Source: Diogma glabrata (Eukaryota; Arthropoda; Insecta; Diptera; Cylindrotomidae). From it: a stretch of DNA of 64,000 bases. The stretch's first letter is position 1. Each line of letters begins with the position of its first letter. Positions 23,436-33,880 of the stretch are shown piece by piece. The DNA lies in NCBI GenBank assembly GCA_963693315.1, contig OY856186.1:230391146-230455145 (forward strand), read 5' to 3'. The notes under the pieces were generated by a model, which worked only from the letters and a program-made list of their open reading frames with translations, ran no database searches and was not told the DNA's origin. The translations under genes and the position numbers were made by a program.

Positions 23436-23600
23436 TATAAATGATAATATTTATAAATTCATCTACTATAAAAACTTACAAAACGACATAGCTAAATTTG
23501 ACAGTGTAAAATATAAACAATGTTTTTATATATAGCATTTTTACCAGTGTAAAATAATGTTATTATTATGTTCGCCTACAGATGGAAGACAATAGCAAAA
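23436..23600. repeat. Repeat shared with the 52.2-kb foldback
   Basis: Shares TTCATCTACTATAAAAACTT, CTAAATTTGACAGTGTAAAA and GCATTTTTACCAGTGTAAAA with both arms at 52.2-52.5 kb. It follows the snap-back core here as it does at 52.5 kb, so both belong to one composite element. Confidence 0.7.
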
Positions 23601-23891
23601 AATAAAAATAAAATCTTCATCAACATTACAATTTCTAAAGAAACCTCAGATTGAATTGTTTTTAATGAATAAAAATTATGATTTTATAAAACAATTTATT
23701 TCCTACTCAAAAACAAGCATAAAATGTCAAACCAAAAATAAATGTTCAAACCCATTTCGAACCGAGTTGCAGAAACTATTTTCTCGGACAAAACCAAATG
23801 CTTTTTTATAGTAATTTGATGCTCCTAAGCCCGAATCCGAGATAGAAAATAAATAATATCTTACCGTTTTCCTGGAAAATGGAAAAGTTTA

Positions 23892-25797
23892 CTGTTCGTT
23901 TCATCGAACGCTGGCGCTGAGTCTATATATTTAAAAACACACCAAAAAATTTATGTTTTAAATAATTTTATGATTTAATTTAGATTTTTATTTATATTAG
24001 TTTTAGATAAAGTGGTATTTATTAAAACAAAGTACATGAATATGCTTATTGCTTTTTTGACACATGAAAATTGTGGGTTTGCCACATGAAAATTGTGGGT
24101 TTGCCACATCCTTTTAGTTGACACCTACGAGGCTTATTTTCAAGTTGACGCACAATAATGTGGTCACCAGAAACGTCTGGTAAATGACGTGGTCTCTCAA
24201 ACTCCTGGTCATCATCCACATTTTCCATATTGTCATTTGTTAATAAAAGGCTTTCTGTGACCATTACCTGGAAGTCAATTTGACTTAATGTTTTTTCATT
24301 CTTATATTTTGCGATGAGACAGTGCAACTTCCATGCATTGGCCATTGAAAAATTAAGTGTAGAGATCCATAGTGGCCAAGACCACTTCTTACCACGAATG
24401 TTTAGACGGTAGTTTTGGACACCAATATCATGCAGGCTCACTCCTCCCATACCTTTATGATAGTTATAAAGCATTGCCGGTTGATCGTAGTGTATTTGTT
24501 TTGACTTCTCATTTGATTTTTTTGTCCCTGGTTTTTTCCAGCGGATAACAGAATGTAGAGGTAATATTTGGTCATAATTTGTAGCCATTGTGACCTCTTT
24601 GTTGTCCTGCCATCGACACAAAGTAATTTTATTAGTCGAATCAAACATATAGTCATGTTGACCACGAGGTAAAGCTATTCCAGTTTTTAAGTTATTTCCT
24701 CCACCTGTAACACGATTACTACGAACAGTTCCAGTGGCACATATTCCTTTTTCAGCCAATAAACATAGCAAATGATAGCTTGTAAAGTAATTGTCAAAAA
24801 ACACCTCGTGAGTCTCAGGAAACTCTACGTTTTGAAGTAATCTCAACAGAACATCCGCACCAAGTCCAACATAAGTATTATATTTGTCACTTTGTCCACA
24901 ATAAGGTATAAAGCTAAATAGGTAGCTTTCAGCAGAGCCAAGACACCATAGATTGTAGCCAAAAAGAATTGGTTTGCTGGGCAGCATATGTATTAGTTTC
25001 AGTTATTATATGACGCAAAACTTCATCATCATAAAACTTGTTGAATAATTCAATAGGTGATAAATCTTTTAATTTTTCACCTAGTTCGGTTTTCATATCA
25101 GCTAAAGGTGCAGAGTTAGGTGCTATATTATATTTAAATTGTTTTCGGTTTCGGTTTCTGAACCATTTTGGTTTACCAAAAGAAGTTAATGGTTTATAAT
25201 CATATTTTGCTTTCTTTTGTCTTGGTTCTTGATGATTAGATGGTTCAGGTTGGGGTTCTTCAAAGATAAACTCACTTTCTTTAGTATCTTCAACAGAATT
25301 TTTTGATGTTTGAACTTCAACAAACCAGCCACATCGCCAAAAATATTACAATTAACATCAGGATTCAAAAGTATAAAATTATCATCAATATCTTCTTCAT
25401 CGCTTAATTCATCAACCCGATCAGGTGGAAGAATGTTAATATTAGAAATATTATCAACTTCTTCATCTCCGTCACTCCAGTTATCAATAATTTGTTGCAA
25501 CTCACGCATAGTCAAAAGCTTTCGACGCGACATTATATTACTACAAATTATATACAAATAATAAACATACGATGCAAAGAATGAACGTTAAAACAAATGT
25601 TCTGTATAAAATCTGTACTTACCCTTTTTTATGTATACTCAATTTTAACAAAACAAAATCACACGAATTAATAAACGTCTATTATCTTCAAAATAGCGAT
25701 AACAAATGAAAAAAATTTCATAAAAATGATGAAATGCAATTTTAGTACAAAATTTGATTATTCTAGGGTTCGTGCCAGTGTTCGATGAAACGAACAC
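23892..25797 (-). mobile_element. piggyBac-type transposon, defective
   Basis: Terminal inverted repeats: CTGTTCGTTTCATCGAACGC from 23892, and on the other side the reverse complement of 25771-25797, which shares TGTTCGTTTCATCGAAC followed by CTGGC. The right end is followed by TTAA at 25798-25801, the target of piggyBac. The left flank is TTTA, a decayed TTAA. The TIR itself contains a small palindrome (GTTCG..CGAAC). It encloses a broken piggyBac transposase. Confidence 0.75.
24046..25557 (-). pseudogene. piggyBac transposase, internally deleted
   Basis: DDE transposase family of piggyBac. The N-terminus (25557 to about 25320) is acidic, as usual for the family (SDEEDIDDN). A frameshift near 25320 moves the frame to one reading EPQPEPSNHQEPRQKKAKYD and then FGKPKWF. 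At about 24990 an internal deletion with a frame change joins ITETNTYAAQ to SKPILFGYNLWCLGSAES, removing roughly 150 residues. The core has FFDNYFTSYHLLCLL (catalytic Asp of the DNYFTS box), ATGTVRSNR and the GGVSLHDIGVQNYR block. The usual Asp in the 'CDSxGY' position reads Gly/Ser here, so a catalytic residue seems lost. The C-terminal cysteine finger starts RRCQLKGCGKPT but is altered by a 22-bp tandem duplication at 24060-24107. Confidence 0.88.
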
Positions 25798-26182
25798 TTA
25801 ACTTAACGTACATCTGGAAGCACCCCAATGTTTCCAATAAATATGAATACTGTTTCTATGAGTAATCTCATCCATTGGCACAAATTCGTCATCATTAGTT
25901 TTTCGATTTTTGTTCGTTTAGTATTTTATATAATTATTCAAAAATATGTCTAAAAACAAGGGTGTTTTGCAAGAGGGGTTGTGGTAGGAAGGGGAGGCTT
26001 GAGCCACCATAGAATTTCTTTGTCGAATACACAACACATCAAAGAAGCTAACCATACTAAGCTCACCATGAATTACTATTACCATCATAGGTAAAAAAAT
26101 TTTAGAAAAAAAGCAATTTCACTGTTCGATGAAACGAACAGAGGATCAAAATGGGTTAATTAACATATAATTAAACAATTTT
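25798..26182. other. Flank of piggyBac, with one more terminal-repeat-like hairpin
   Basis: TGTTCGATGAAACGAACA at 26123-26140 is the same palindrome as in the piggyBac termini, and it is followed by AGGATCAAAATGGG and TTAATTAA at 26156. This looks like a stray or older end of a related piggyBac element. Nothing else recognised. Confidence 0.5.
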
Positions 26183-26731
26183 TTAGAAGAAATTTTGTTT
26201 TATTTCATTGCAACAGCAATTTGATATTGCTGTTAGTTTTTGTAAATTTTCACGATGTTTATCTTGCTTCCTTTTTAATACGACCAATGATTCCTGAATC
26301 CTAACAACGTTTTAATTCTTTATTTATGTAATCAATACGTTTATATATATTCTGTCGACTTTCTTCAAGATCTTGTTTTACAAGAACTGGACCGTACAGT
26401 TTATAGACTAACAAAAAATGAATTATGTAAAATTATAAGCTATGGTTTTATAGATTCGATCACGAACCTTATTGGTTTTTCTAAAAGTGTTAACTCATCC
26501 AAAACATTTTTATTTCCATTTAATTGACCATCTAATAGTTGCCGTTGTTGAATTATTGAAATGAAATATTGAAATTGAATTATAAAAAAAAAATGATTAA
26601 TCTGCACGCATCTCCCACACAAGATTCCTAATTTTCTTAATACCTTTTTGAGCAGATTTAAAATGATCTAATTCTACTTGAAGTTGATGAAATATTTGAG
26701 TAAAATTAGTTTTATAAAAACGTCGTAACAT
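26183..26731 (-). pseudogene. Pfdn6: Prefoldin subunit 6 gene, broken or with assembly indels
   Basis: The only host-type gene recognised. Prefoldin is a cytosolic hexameric co-chaperone handing actin and tubulin to CCT; subunit 6 is a beta-type coiled-coil subunit. The minus strand carries an N-terminal piece (TQIFHQLQVELDHFKSAQK), then after a ~100-base gap QQRQLLDGQLNGNKNVLDEL, TLLEK, and after a ~60-base insert ending in a TTTTTTGTTAG acceptor-like tract, YKLYGPVLVKQDLEE and SRQNIYKRIDYINKELKR. A one-base shift then leads to QESLVVLKRKQDKHRENLQK and a stop at 26183. Order and spacing match the whole family protein (about 125 aa). Intron-like breaks argue against a processed copy. Exon joints need small indels to stay in frame, so it is either a decaying gene or a gene with base-call errors. 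The N-terminal start is uncertain. Confidence 0.75.
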
Positions 26732-26937
26732 TGTAATGTTATTAATTTCAGAGTTGATTTTGACATTTATCTAAATTTGAATGCAAACAGTAGTTTTGAA
26801 TGTTGTTTTTATAATCTTACGCATGGTGTCTCTACTAGTAAAGAAAATACCTGCCAATGTAGCCAAAGAAGTTTTACTTCAACCGTGTGTAAAGATACGC
26901 ACTCTTTTTTTAAAATATTATTTTAAATATTTGGTTT
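26732..26937. other. Upstream flank of the prefoldin-like gene
   Basis: Would contain the promoter if the gene is live. No TATA box or initiator could be assigned. Confidence 0.35.
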
Positions 26938-27090
26938 TAACCACCACCTGTAGGCGACCACCGAAACTTTTTTACTTTCAGTCCTAGCGACTGAAAACAT
27001 TTTCAGTCACTACTTAGAAAAAGTTCCCCTTTCACATAGGTTTTACTATATATTAAAATGACATTTTCGTAGCTTGAAGTAGAAAAAAGT
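26938..27090 (-). repeat. Repeat R, uninterrupted copy
   Basis: On the minus strand it runs from TTCTACTTCAAGCTACGAAA to GTCGCCTACAGGTGGTGGTTA. A second copy in plus orientation at 49791-51713 is split by a hAT element. It contains an inner palindrome GACTGAAAA...TTTTCAGTC. Function unknown. Confidence 0.85.
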
Positions 27091-27149
27091 ATTTTCTATT
27101 GTTGTTTTTATTTTATTTATCCTTTCAAGGCTCTGAACATGGTGAACTC

Positions 27150-27530
27150 TTTTTTGTTAATTAATGTTGGCAAACGGCCTTATTGATTCCACACAGTTTT
27201 TTTTTTTTTTAAATATCGTCACTTCAACTCCTTACAGCAAAAACAAAAAAAAAACAAACACAAACACTGATTTGAATTTAGATTTAGCAACCCAGTTGCA
27301 AATTGTCTCTCTGAAGATGATACGAAACTAGTAAGAGAAATTTGTTTTTTTATTTTTTTAAGAAATAAAGTTATCTCAATAGTTTTACAATAAAGGAAAT
27401 CTAAATTCAAATCAGTGTTTGTGTTTGTTTTTTTTTTTGTTTTTGCTGTAAGGAGTTGAAGTGACGATATTTAAAAAAAAAAAAAATTGTGTGGAATCAA
27501 TAAGGCCGTTTGCCAACATTAATTAACAAA
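27150..27530. mobile_element. Foldback element with ~130-bp arms
   Basis: The left arm (27153 to about 27284) and right arm (about 27398-27527) are near-perfect inverted copies, starting TTGTTAATTAATGTTGGC and including CCTTATTGATTCCACACA. The loop of about 105 bases carries CTCTGAAGATGATACGAAAC, a phrase resembling Penelope-type terminal sequence, but too weak to assign. Non-coding. Confidence 0.8.
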
Positions 27531-27544
27531 TAATTTGAGATTCC

Positions 27545-28415
27545 ACTGCACTCCGAACCAAAAGTTTAAAATTTTTGATGGTGAACTCTACCTAGGAATC
27601 GATATCTGGGAGTCTTTTGGTGTCATTCCTTCACTAGTCAGTGAGCGGATACGAGTGTAGTCTGATGACGTCAAAACACATGATCTCACCTCTGACCAGA
27701 TTCAGGAACTTGCAGAGGTCAATGATTCTTTTCCGCCCTTTGAAGTCTCGGAAGTTCTATAACCGATCTATGAAAAAGAGGTTCGAAGAGCATTTTGTTT
27801 GGACTTTGAAAGCCCTATTTGCTTTCAAAAATCTGAAGACTGTTAACATTAGCTTCAGGTTTCATTAATCCTAACTATGATAAAGAACTTTTCATACTGT
27901 ATGACGCTAGCTTGAAAGCGGTCGGTAGTTTATTGTATCAAGTTGATGATGAAGCTCAAAAGTGTCCGATACACTTCATGTCAAAGAAGCTAAACAAAGC
28001 TCAACGAAATTATCGGGTTTCGGAGCTAGAGTGTCTTGCGGCAATTGGTGTGAAGAAATTGGGAATGAGTGTGAATAAATTCAGGGCCTATTTTGAGTGT
28101 CACATTTTTACTATTGTGACCAACCGTACTCGAGTCTGAAGTGGTTTATGTCACAGAAAGACTTGACTGGCCGACTGGCTAAGTGAAGTCTAAAGCTCCA
28201 ACACATGGACCGTACTATTATTCACCAAAGGAAAACCCAAAACATTGTCCCTGATGCTCTATCTCGTCTTTATGAAGACACACACGAAGAATTTACCGAA
28301 GCCCTAACACACCACGTAAACAATACAAAGCTTAACGACACAAGGACGTTATCAACACAAGGACTACACGGAGATGATGGCTTCGCTCCTTCCTTTTGTG
28401 AAACATTTAGATAGG
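27545..28415 (+). pseudogene. Ty3/gypsy pol remnant (protease end, RT start, RNase H)
   Basis: Pieces of a gypsy polyprotein in order on the plus strand. First FDGELYLGIDIWESFGVIPS, the post-protease block; then LTSDQIQELAEVNDSFPPFEV, the start of RT. After a gap that removes nearly all of RT, LYDASLKAVGSLLYQVDD, FMSKKLNKAQRNYRVSELE and CLAAI form the RNase H domain. DALSRLYEDTHEE ends it near 28280. Stops and frameshifts break it at least four times (for example near 28137). Integrase is absent. The LTR-like repeat follows directly. Confidence 0.85.
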
Positions 28416-28439
28416 AAGCTGTATATCCATGTAGAACCA

Positions 28440-28909
28440 AAACTCGACGCAATACCCGCATGGACGGATCAGTTTTTATTGTTTTAAAACTTTTTTTTAT
28501 TTTTGATCTACGGGTGTGACAACCCTGCGTACTCCAGTCCCTGCTATTGACATACGAGCTAACGTGAGATATCACATACCACTAGCAATAGCAGTGAAAT
28601 ATCACTAGCCAAGGTGACATCATAGGGGTGATGGCTGATGAACTGTATTCAGTCAACGGCAGCATCCTCAATCTTAGCTGTTAAATAATCCTTGATGATG
28701 AGACGCTATTGCTTCCTTGAAGAAACGAGCCTTCATAGAACTATGTGTGGGCTTAAATCTTTAAGAAAGAAGGTGCGTCACAGAATCAAGGAATATTCAA
28801 CCGGCTGGATTATTGGCAACTATATTTTTGTTTTGTTTCAGCAAATTTTTGTAAAAGTTTGCGATTTACTTTTTAATTTACTTTAATTTTTTCTATTCTA
28901 TCATAAAAT
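28440..28909 (+). mobile_element. LTR-like repeat, left part, split by Penelope
   Basis: Same repeat as 8048-8712 on the other strand, following the gypsy pol remnant in the expected position for a 3' LTR. TGTGACAACCCTGCG starts near 28514. Upstream similarity (ACCCGCATGGACGGATCA) shows that the two copies share pre-LTR sequence as well. The rest of the repeat resumes at 31666. Confidence 0.75.
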
Positions 28910-28921
28910 ATTGTCCTATGT
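28910..28921. repeat. Penelope target-site duplication, left copy
   Basis: ATTGTCCTATGT, identical to 31654-31665. The uninterrupted repeat at 8.2 kb has a single related ATTGGCCTTTGT at this point. Confidence 0.85.
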
Positions 28922-29034
28922 ATGTATACTGTCCTGTGTTTTCTTTTCCTCTTTTTGTGTTGAAATAAATAAAACCAAAGAAAACACCAAGCGATAGATC
29001 ATTAATTGCTTATTTAGTTAATTTATTGCAAATA

Positions 29035-29062
29035 TTTCGAGGTTTTGTGACCTCCTCATCAG
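29035..29062 (-). ncRNA. Hammerhead-ribozyme-like core, left arm
   Basis: Mirror copy of the motif at 31444-31471: CTGATGA, a GAGG/CCTC stem, then GAAA on the minus strand. Identical in both arms. Confidence 0.4.
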
Positions 29063-29464
29063 TGCACTATTAATGGAAATGAGAACAGGATTTACAAATG
29101 TTACAAAATATTAAAATTAATATAAGTTTACATAAATAGCAAATTTTTTTTTTAGTTTCTTGGCATATCAGTTTTTATACATATAAAACACCATTAAGTT
29201 TACGTTTTTTCGATAGGAGTAAAATTATAAAATTGTGTACAAACCAACATTTAAATAAATTAAGACCATTACAAGAACAGATTAAAAGAATTTTTCTACA
29301 ACTAAATTAAATTAAATCGAATTAAAACAAATTAAAAATTTTCTTGTATGTTAACAATAATCTAAAAATGTGTGTATTAGTAACAAATTGACTTTTTTGA
29401 TCGGTCAATGAACTGAAATTGAAATTGTAAAACAAGACCTTATTATCAACCGCCGTTTTTATTT

Positions 29465-29770
29465 TTATTTTTTTATTTTTCGGGACATAATTGGATTCAT
29501 CAATTGGATTGATTTATTTACGTTGCTTAAAATCCTGTAAAAATTCTCCATCTCTTCATTTGGTATTATTGCCAAAGTGTCATCTACGTATTTTACTAGA
29601 AGAGTGGGTGTGAAGCCAGCATTATATAGTGCAGAATCTAATAGATTTGTGATTACGAAATCAGCTAGTATGCCGGATACAGAACCACCTATTGTGAGTC
29701 CATCTTTCTGTTTGTAATACCTGTTGTTGAATTTAACGTAGTTACTTTCCACCACGCAAAGAGTTATCAT
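29465..29770 (-). pseudogene. Penelope RT core fragment (left, inverted)
   Basis: Reads CVVESNYVKFNNRYYKQKDG, LTIGGSVSGILADFVITNLL, and LVKYVDDTLAIIPNEEMENF with the YVDD catalytic box. At SIQ the frame is joined straight into 3' UTR sequence, so about 1.5 kb of the element is missing from this half. The start is a truncation at the dimer joint near 29780. Confidence 0.88.
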
Positions 29771-29792
29771 TTTATTAAATGTGGTCTCTGGT

Positions 29793-30847
29793 ATTGGTGA
29801 CTCACAATAGGTGGTTCTGTATCCGGAATACTAGCTGATTTCGTTATCACAGATCTATTAGATTCTGCACTATATAATGCTGGCTTCACACCCACTCTTC
29901 TAGTAAAATACGTAGATGACACTTTGGCCATAATACCAAATGAAGAGATGGAGAATTTTTACAGGATTTTAAACAACGTAAATAAATCAATCCAATTCAC
30001 ATACGAAATAGAAAACAATAATGAGATTCCATATCTGGATATGATAATACACAAAAACAGCAACAACAAGATAACAACTAACTATTACCAAAAACCTACA
30101 TCGAAAAACAGATTGATAAATTACCGGTCTGAACACCCACAACACCAAAAAAATGGTATGGCTTATGGGTTAATATCCAGAATGTTAGTAATCACATCAG
30201 AAAACCACAAGCACGAAACCATAGAGAAAATACACAACATCCTAGCAATGAATGGCTACCCCAAGAAATGAATAAACCAGTTATTAAAACAATACCATAA
30301 ACAGGACGACAACCGCACTAAAGATCACACCACGCAAATTAATTACAAAGAAATGGTTTATACAAAAGACCTATCTGAAAAACTCAGCCATCTATTTTCA
30401 TCCAACGACCACAGCATGAAAGTAGCTTTCAAACCGTATGCAACTGTAGGAAAAACAATAAAAAAACCCTATGACAAAGTCGACACCATGGAACAACACG
30501 GTGTGGTTTATGCAATTAACTGCAACAACTGTCCAGGTGTCTACATTGGACAAACAGGTCAAAAACTAGGTAGTCGGTTGAAACAACACATTAATGATGT
30601 CACAACAAACAAAATAAAAACCAACAACACTGCTGCCTTCCACCACAGCAAACAAACAGGACACACGTTCAATTTTGATGGAACTAAAATACTAACTAAA
30701 GAAAACCATTGGGAAAAACGATTGACACTGGAGTCCATTTCTATTCACCAACACAAACAAAAAACAGTAAATCTGAAGTCGGACTTTGAAGTATTAAATC
30801 CTGCCTTCACTCATGTTCTCAACCACCTGAAATACAAGAAACAATAA
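29793..30847 (+). pseudogene. Penelope RT-GIY-YIG protein (right half), one internal stop
   Basis: One continuous frame apart from a single TGA at 30269-30271. From the dimer joint it reads LTIGGSVSGILADFVITDLL and LVKYVDDTLAIIP (RT box), then IPYLDMIIHK, typical of the region after the Penelope RT core, and a Lys/Asn-rich linker. The C-terminal endonuclease has HGVVYAINCNNCPGVYIGQT followed by KLGSRLKQH and FHHSKQTGHTF and ends at 30847. These are the GIY-YIG half-motifs with the catalytic Arg and a His-rich core. RT fingers and the N-terminus are lost. Penelope elements use this protein to nick DNA and reverse-transcribe their RNA. Confidence 0.9.
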
Positions 30848-31443
30848 ACTAAATTGCAAACAAATTAATTGAAATATAAAAACAGTCAACATAAAACGAA
30901 ACCGATGAAAAATGTTCCAGTTTGTCTAGTTACAATAACATATTCTGACACAAAAACAAATAATAACGATGGGGAAATTTATATTATAATAAAAAAACAG
31001 CTGATAACGGATTCGTTATGTCCCGAAAAATAAAAAAATAAAAATAAAAACGGCGGTTGATAATAAGGTCTTGTTTTACAATTTCAATTTCAGTTCATTG
31101 ACCGATCAAAAAAGTCAATTTGTTACTAATACACACATTTTTAGATTATTGTTAACATACAAGAAAATTTTTAATTTGTTTTAATTCGATTTAATTTAAT
31201 TTAGTTGTAGAAAAATTCTTTTAATCTGTTCTTGTAATGGTCTTAATTTATTTAAATGTTGGTTTGTACACAATTTTATAATTTTACTTCTATCGAAAAA
31301 ACGTAAACTTAATGGTGTTTTATATGTATAAAAACTGATATGCCAAGAAACTAAAAAAAAAATTTGCTATTTATGTAAACTTATATTAATTTTAATATTT
31401 TGTAACATTTGTAAATCCTGTTCTCATTTCCATTAATAGTGCA

Positions 31444-31471
31444 CTGATGAGGAGGTCACAAAACCTCGAAA
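31444..31471 (+). ncRNA. Hammerhead-ribozyme-like core in Penelope 3' region
   Basis: CTGATGA (31444-31450), a 4-bp stem GAGG/CCTC (31452-31455 and 31464-31467) and GAAA (31468-31471) reproduce the invariant core of hammerhead ribozymes. Such ribozymes are known from the terminal repeats of Penelope-like elements. Flanking TATT-TGC-AATA could form a short stem III and ATTAAT words a stem I, but the cleavage triplet is not clear. Seen: core motif. Inferred: ribozyme. Confidence 0.45.
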
Positions 31472-31653
31472 TATTTGCAATAAATTAACTAAATAAGCAA
31501 TTAATGATCTATCGCTTGGTGTTTTCTTTGGTTTTATTTATTTCAACACAAAAAGAGGAAAAGAAAACACAGGACAGTATACATATATACATTACAGATC
31601 AGTTTTATGATACATTTCCAATAAATTTATATCATAAACAAAAACCCTTACGC

Positions 31654-31665
31654 ATTGTCCTATGT
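31654..31665. repeat. Penelope target-site duplication, right copy
   Basis: ATTGTCCTATGT, exact copy of 28910-28921. Confidence 0.85.
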
Positions 31666-31870
31666 CATATTTTGTCAGTGCTAGGATTTTTTGTTTAGTT
31701 ATCCATTCTTTAACCAAAAATATAAAAAAAACATATAAAGAAAGATTTACGTCCATCAACATCTTTGAACGTATGTTGCTGTGGGACCTCGTCTTAAGAG
31801 GTTTTTATGTGTTATTGTGACACATATTGTAATTTCTACTACACAACACATTTTATTAAAAAAAAAAATC
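31666..31870 (+). mobile_element. LTR-like repeat, right part
   Basis: Continuation of the repeat interrupted at 28909. Shared with 8048-8270 reversed: GGATAACTAAACAA-containing block, GTTGATGG-type block and GTGACACATATTGTAATTTC, ending ACAACACATTTTATT plus an A-run. Confidence 0.75.
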
Positions 31871-32199
31871 GAAAGACCTATGTATAACATTCATAAGCTA
31901 AAAGTGAAATTCTCACCCCCACTTTTTTGGCATTTCTCGACGTTTTAGGACCTACTGATTCTAATAAATCAAAATAAATGTACGTCTGTCTGCCGGCCGG
32001 TCGTCACAACCGACGAAATCTAGAAAACACCTTAAGGGATTTGAAAAATTTTGTATTCTAAAAATAGGTACACTCAATGGTAAAAGCCGAAAGGACGGTG
32101 TGTTCGATAGCTGTACCGGAAGTGTGTCAAAAAAATCGTCAAGTGTGTCAAAACAAGGAAATATGCATATTTTTGGCTTAATAACGTTCATTTTAAGTG
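31871..32199. other. Unrecognised, moderately GC-rich patch
   Basis: Includes GTCTGTCTGCCGGCCGGTCG near 31984, a kind of phrase often seen in invertebrate repeats, but no family can be assigned. Confidence 0.35.
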
Positions 32200-32775
32200 A
32201 TAATGAGTAGGAACAAAGAATGTGGAGAAATCTGGATGGTCGGGATTGGTATGCGAGATCAAAAACTAGATTACTGCATTATAAGTTTATCAAAAAAATG
32301 TTGCCAAGTGTGTGAAAAGAAAGATTTTTATTTATTTTTTTACCCAATTTTTTGGAAAAAAATAAAATTAATAATTTGTTTGAAATGAAATTTCATTATT
32401 ACTATTGAGAATTATGGCATTATAAGTTTGTCAAAAAAATGTTGTCAAGTGTGTCAAAAGAAAGATTTTTATTTATTTTGTTACCCAATTTTTTGGAAAA
32501 AAATAAAATCAATTATTTGTTTGAAATGAAATTTTATTATTATTATTGAGAGTTATGGCATTATAATTATGTCAAAAAATGTCAAGTGTGTCAAAAGAAA
32601 GATTTTTATTTACTTTTTTACCCAATTTTTTGGAAAAAAATAAAATTAATTATTTGTTTGAAATGAAATTTTATTATTATTATTGAGAATTATGGCACTA
32701 TAAGTTTGTCAAATAATGTCAAGTGTGTCAAAAAATGATTTCATTTATTTTTTTAGCCAATTTTTTGGGAAAAAA
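32200..32775. repeat. Tandem repeat, period about 137 bp, four copies
   Basis: The anchor TACCCAATTTTTTGGAAAAA occurs at 32341, 32482 and 32619, and as TAGCCAATTTTTTGGG at 32754, giving spacings of 141, 137 and 135. Each unit also has GTCAAGTGTGTCAAAA and TTGAAATGAAATTTTATTAT. The first unit is incomplete. Confidence 0.85.
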
Positions 32776-32779
32776 CTGT

Positions 32780-33880
32780 AGCTATTTTTATGACGTAAAT
32801 GTAATTGAAAATGAAATTGGTGGACATGGAAATTTTTGCATTTGTTAGTTTTTGAAATATTTTTGAAATTTTGAAAAAAGTTTGTATTTTTGATTTTGTA
32901 ATAATTTTTGCAATATTTTTAGAATTTTGGAAAAAGTTTTAAATTTTGATTTTGTTACAATTTTGGCAATATTTTTAGAATTTTGAAAAAAATATAGAAT
33001 TTTTGAATTTCATATATATTTTGAGAATTTTGAAAAAAGTTTCAATTTTTGATTTTGTATGAATTTTTTGAATATTTTTAGAATTTTGAAAAATTTTAAA
33101 TTTTAGATTTTATTATAATTTTTGGAATTTTGAAAAAAAAATTTAATTTTTGATTTTGTAATAATTTTTGCAATATTTTTAAGACTATTGGAAAAAGTTT
33201 GAATTTTTAAGAGTTTTTGGAATATAATTGGAATTTAGAAAAAGATTAAATATTTGATTTTATTTTAATTTTTGGAATATTTTTTAATTCCGAAAAAATT
33301 TTCAATTCTTGATTTTGATATAATTTTTGCAATATTTTTAGAATTTTGAAAAAAAAAAGAATTTTTGAATTTATATATATTTTTAGAATTTTGAAAAGAG
33401 TTTTAAATTTTGAATTTTTAAGAATTTTTGGAATATTTTTGGAATTAGAAAGAAATTTTGATATTAGAAATTTCTAAAGAATTAGATATTTTAAATTTTT
33501 GATTTTATTCTAATTTTTGGAATTTTGAAAAATCTTTCAATTTTTGATTTTGTAATAATTTTTGCAATATTTTTAGAATTTTGGAAAAAGTTTGAATTTT
33601 TGGAATATTATTGGAATTTAGAAAAGGTTTAAATATTTGATTTTATTCTAATTTTTGGAATATTTTAGGAATTTTGAAAAGAAATTCAATTTTTGATTTT
33701 GTTATAATTTTTGCAATATTTTTAGAGTTTTTGAAAAAAATTTTAACCTTTGATTTTGTAATAATTTTTGGAATATTTTTAGAATTTTGAAAAAAGTTTG
33801 ATTTTATTTAACTTTTACAATGTTTTTGGAATTTTGAAAGAAATATGAATTTGTGATTTTGTAATATTTTCTCGAAACGC
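32780..33880. repeat. Degenerate ~60-bp tandem repeat (TTTTTGATTTTG... type)
   Basis: About 17 diverged units of the form TTTTTGATTTTGTAATAATT, TTTGCAATATTTTTAGAATT, TTGAAAAAAGTT. The same repeat occurs inside the hAT element at 56.81-57.17 kb, suggesting that it travels with a mobile element. Confidence 0.8.

Larger units (their letters stand above)
28922..31653. mobile_element. Penelope-like element, inverted dimer
   Basis: A 2.7-kb insertion made of two copies in opposite orientation, tail outward. The left half (minus) has an RT core fused to the 3' UTR by deletion; the right half (plus) has RT core, linker, GIY-YIG endonuclease and 3' UTR. The outer 570 bases (28921-29490 and 31016-31585) are near-identical inverted repeats. 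It is flanked by a 12-bp target duplication. Partially duplicated inverted structures are known for Penelope elements. Confidence 0.9.

Noticed and set aside
27295..27345. CTGAAGA...GAAAC in the foldback loop as a hammerhead
   Set aside because: There is no stem II of useful length between the two core motifs.
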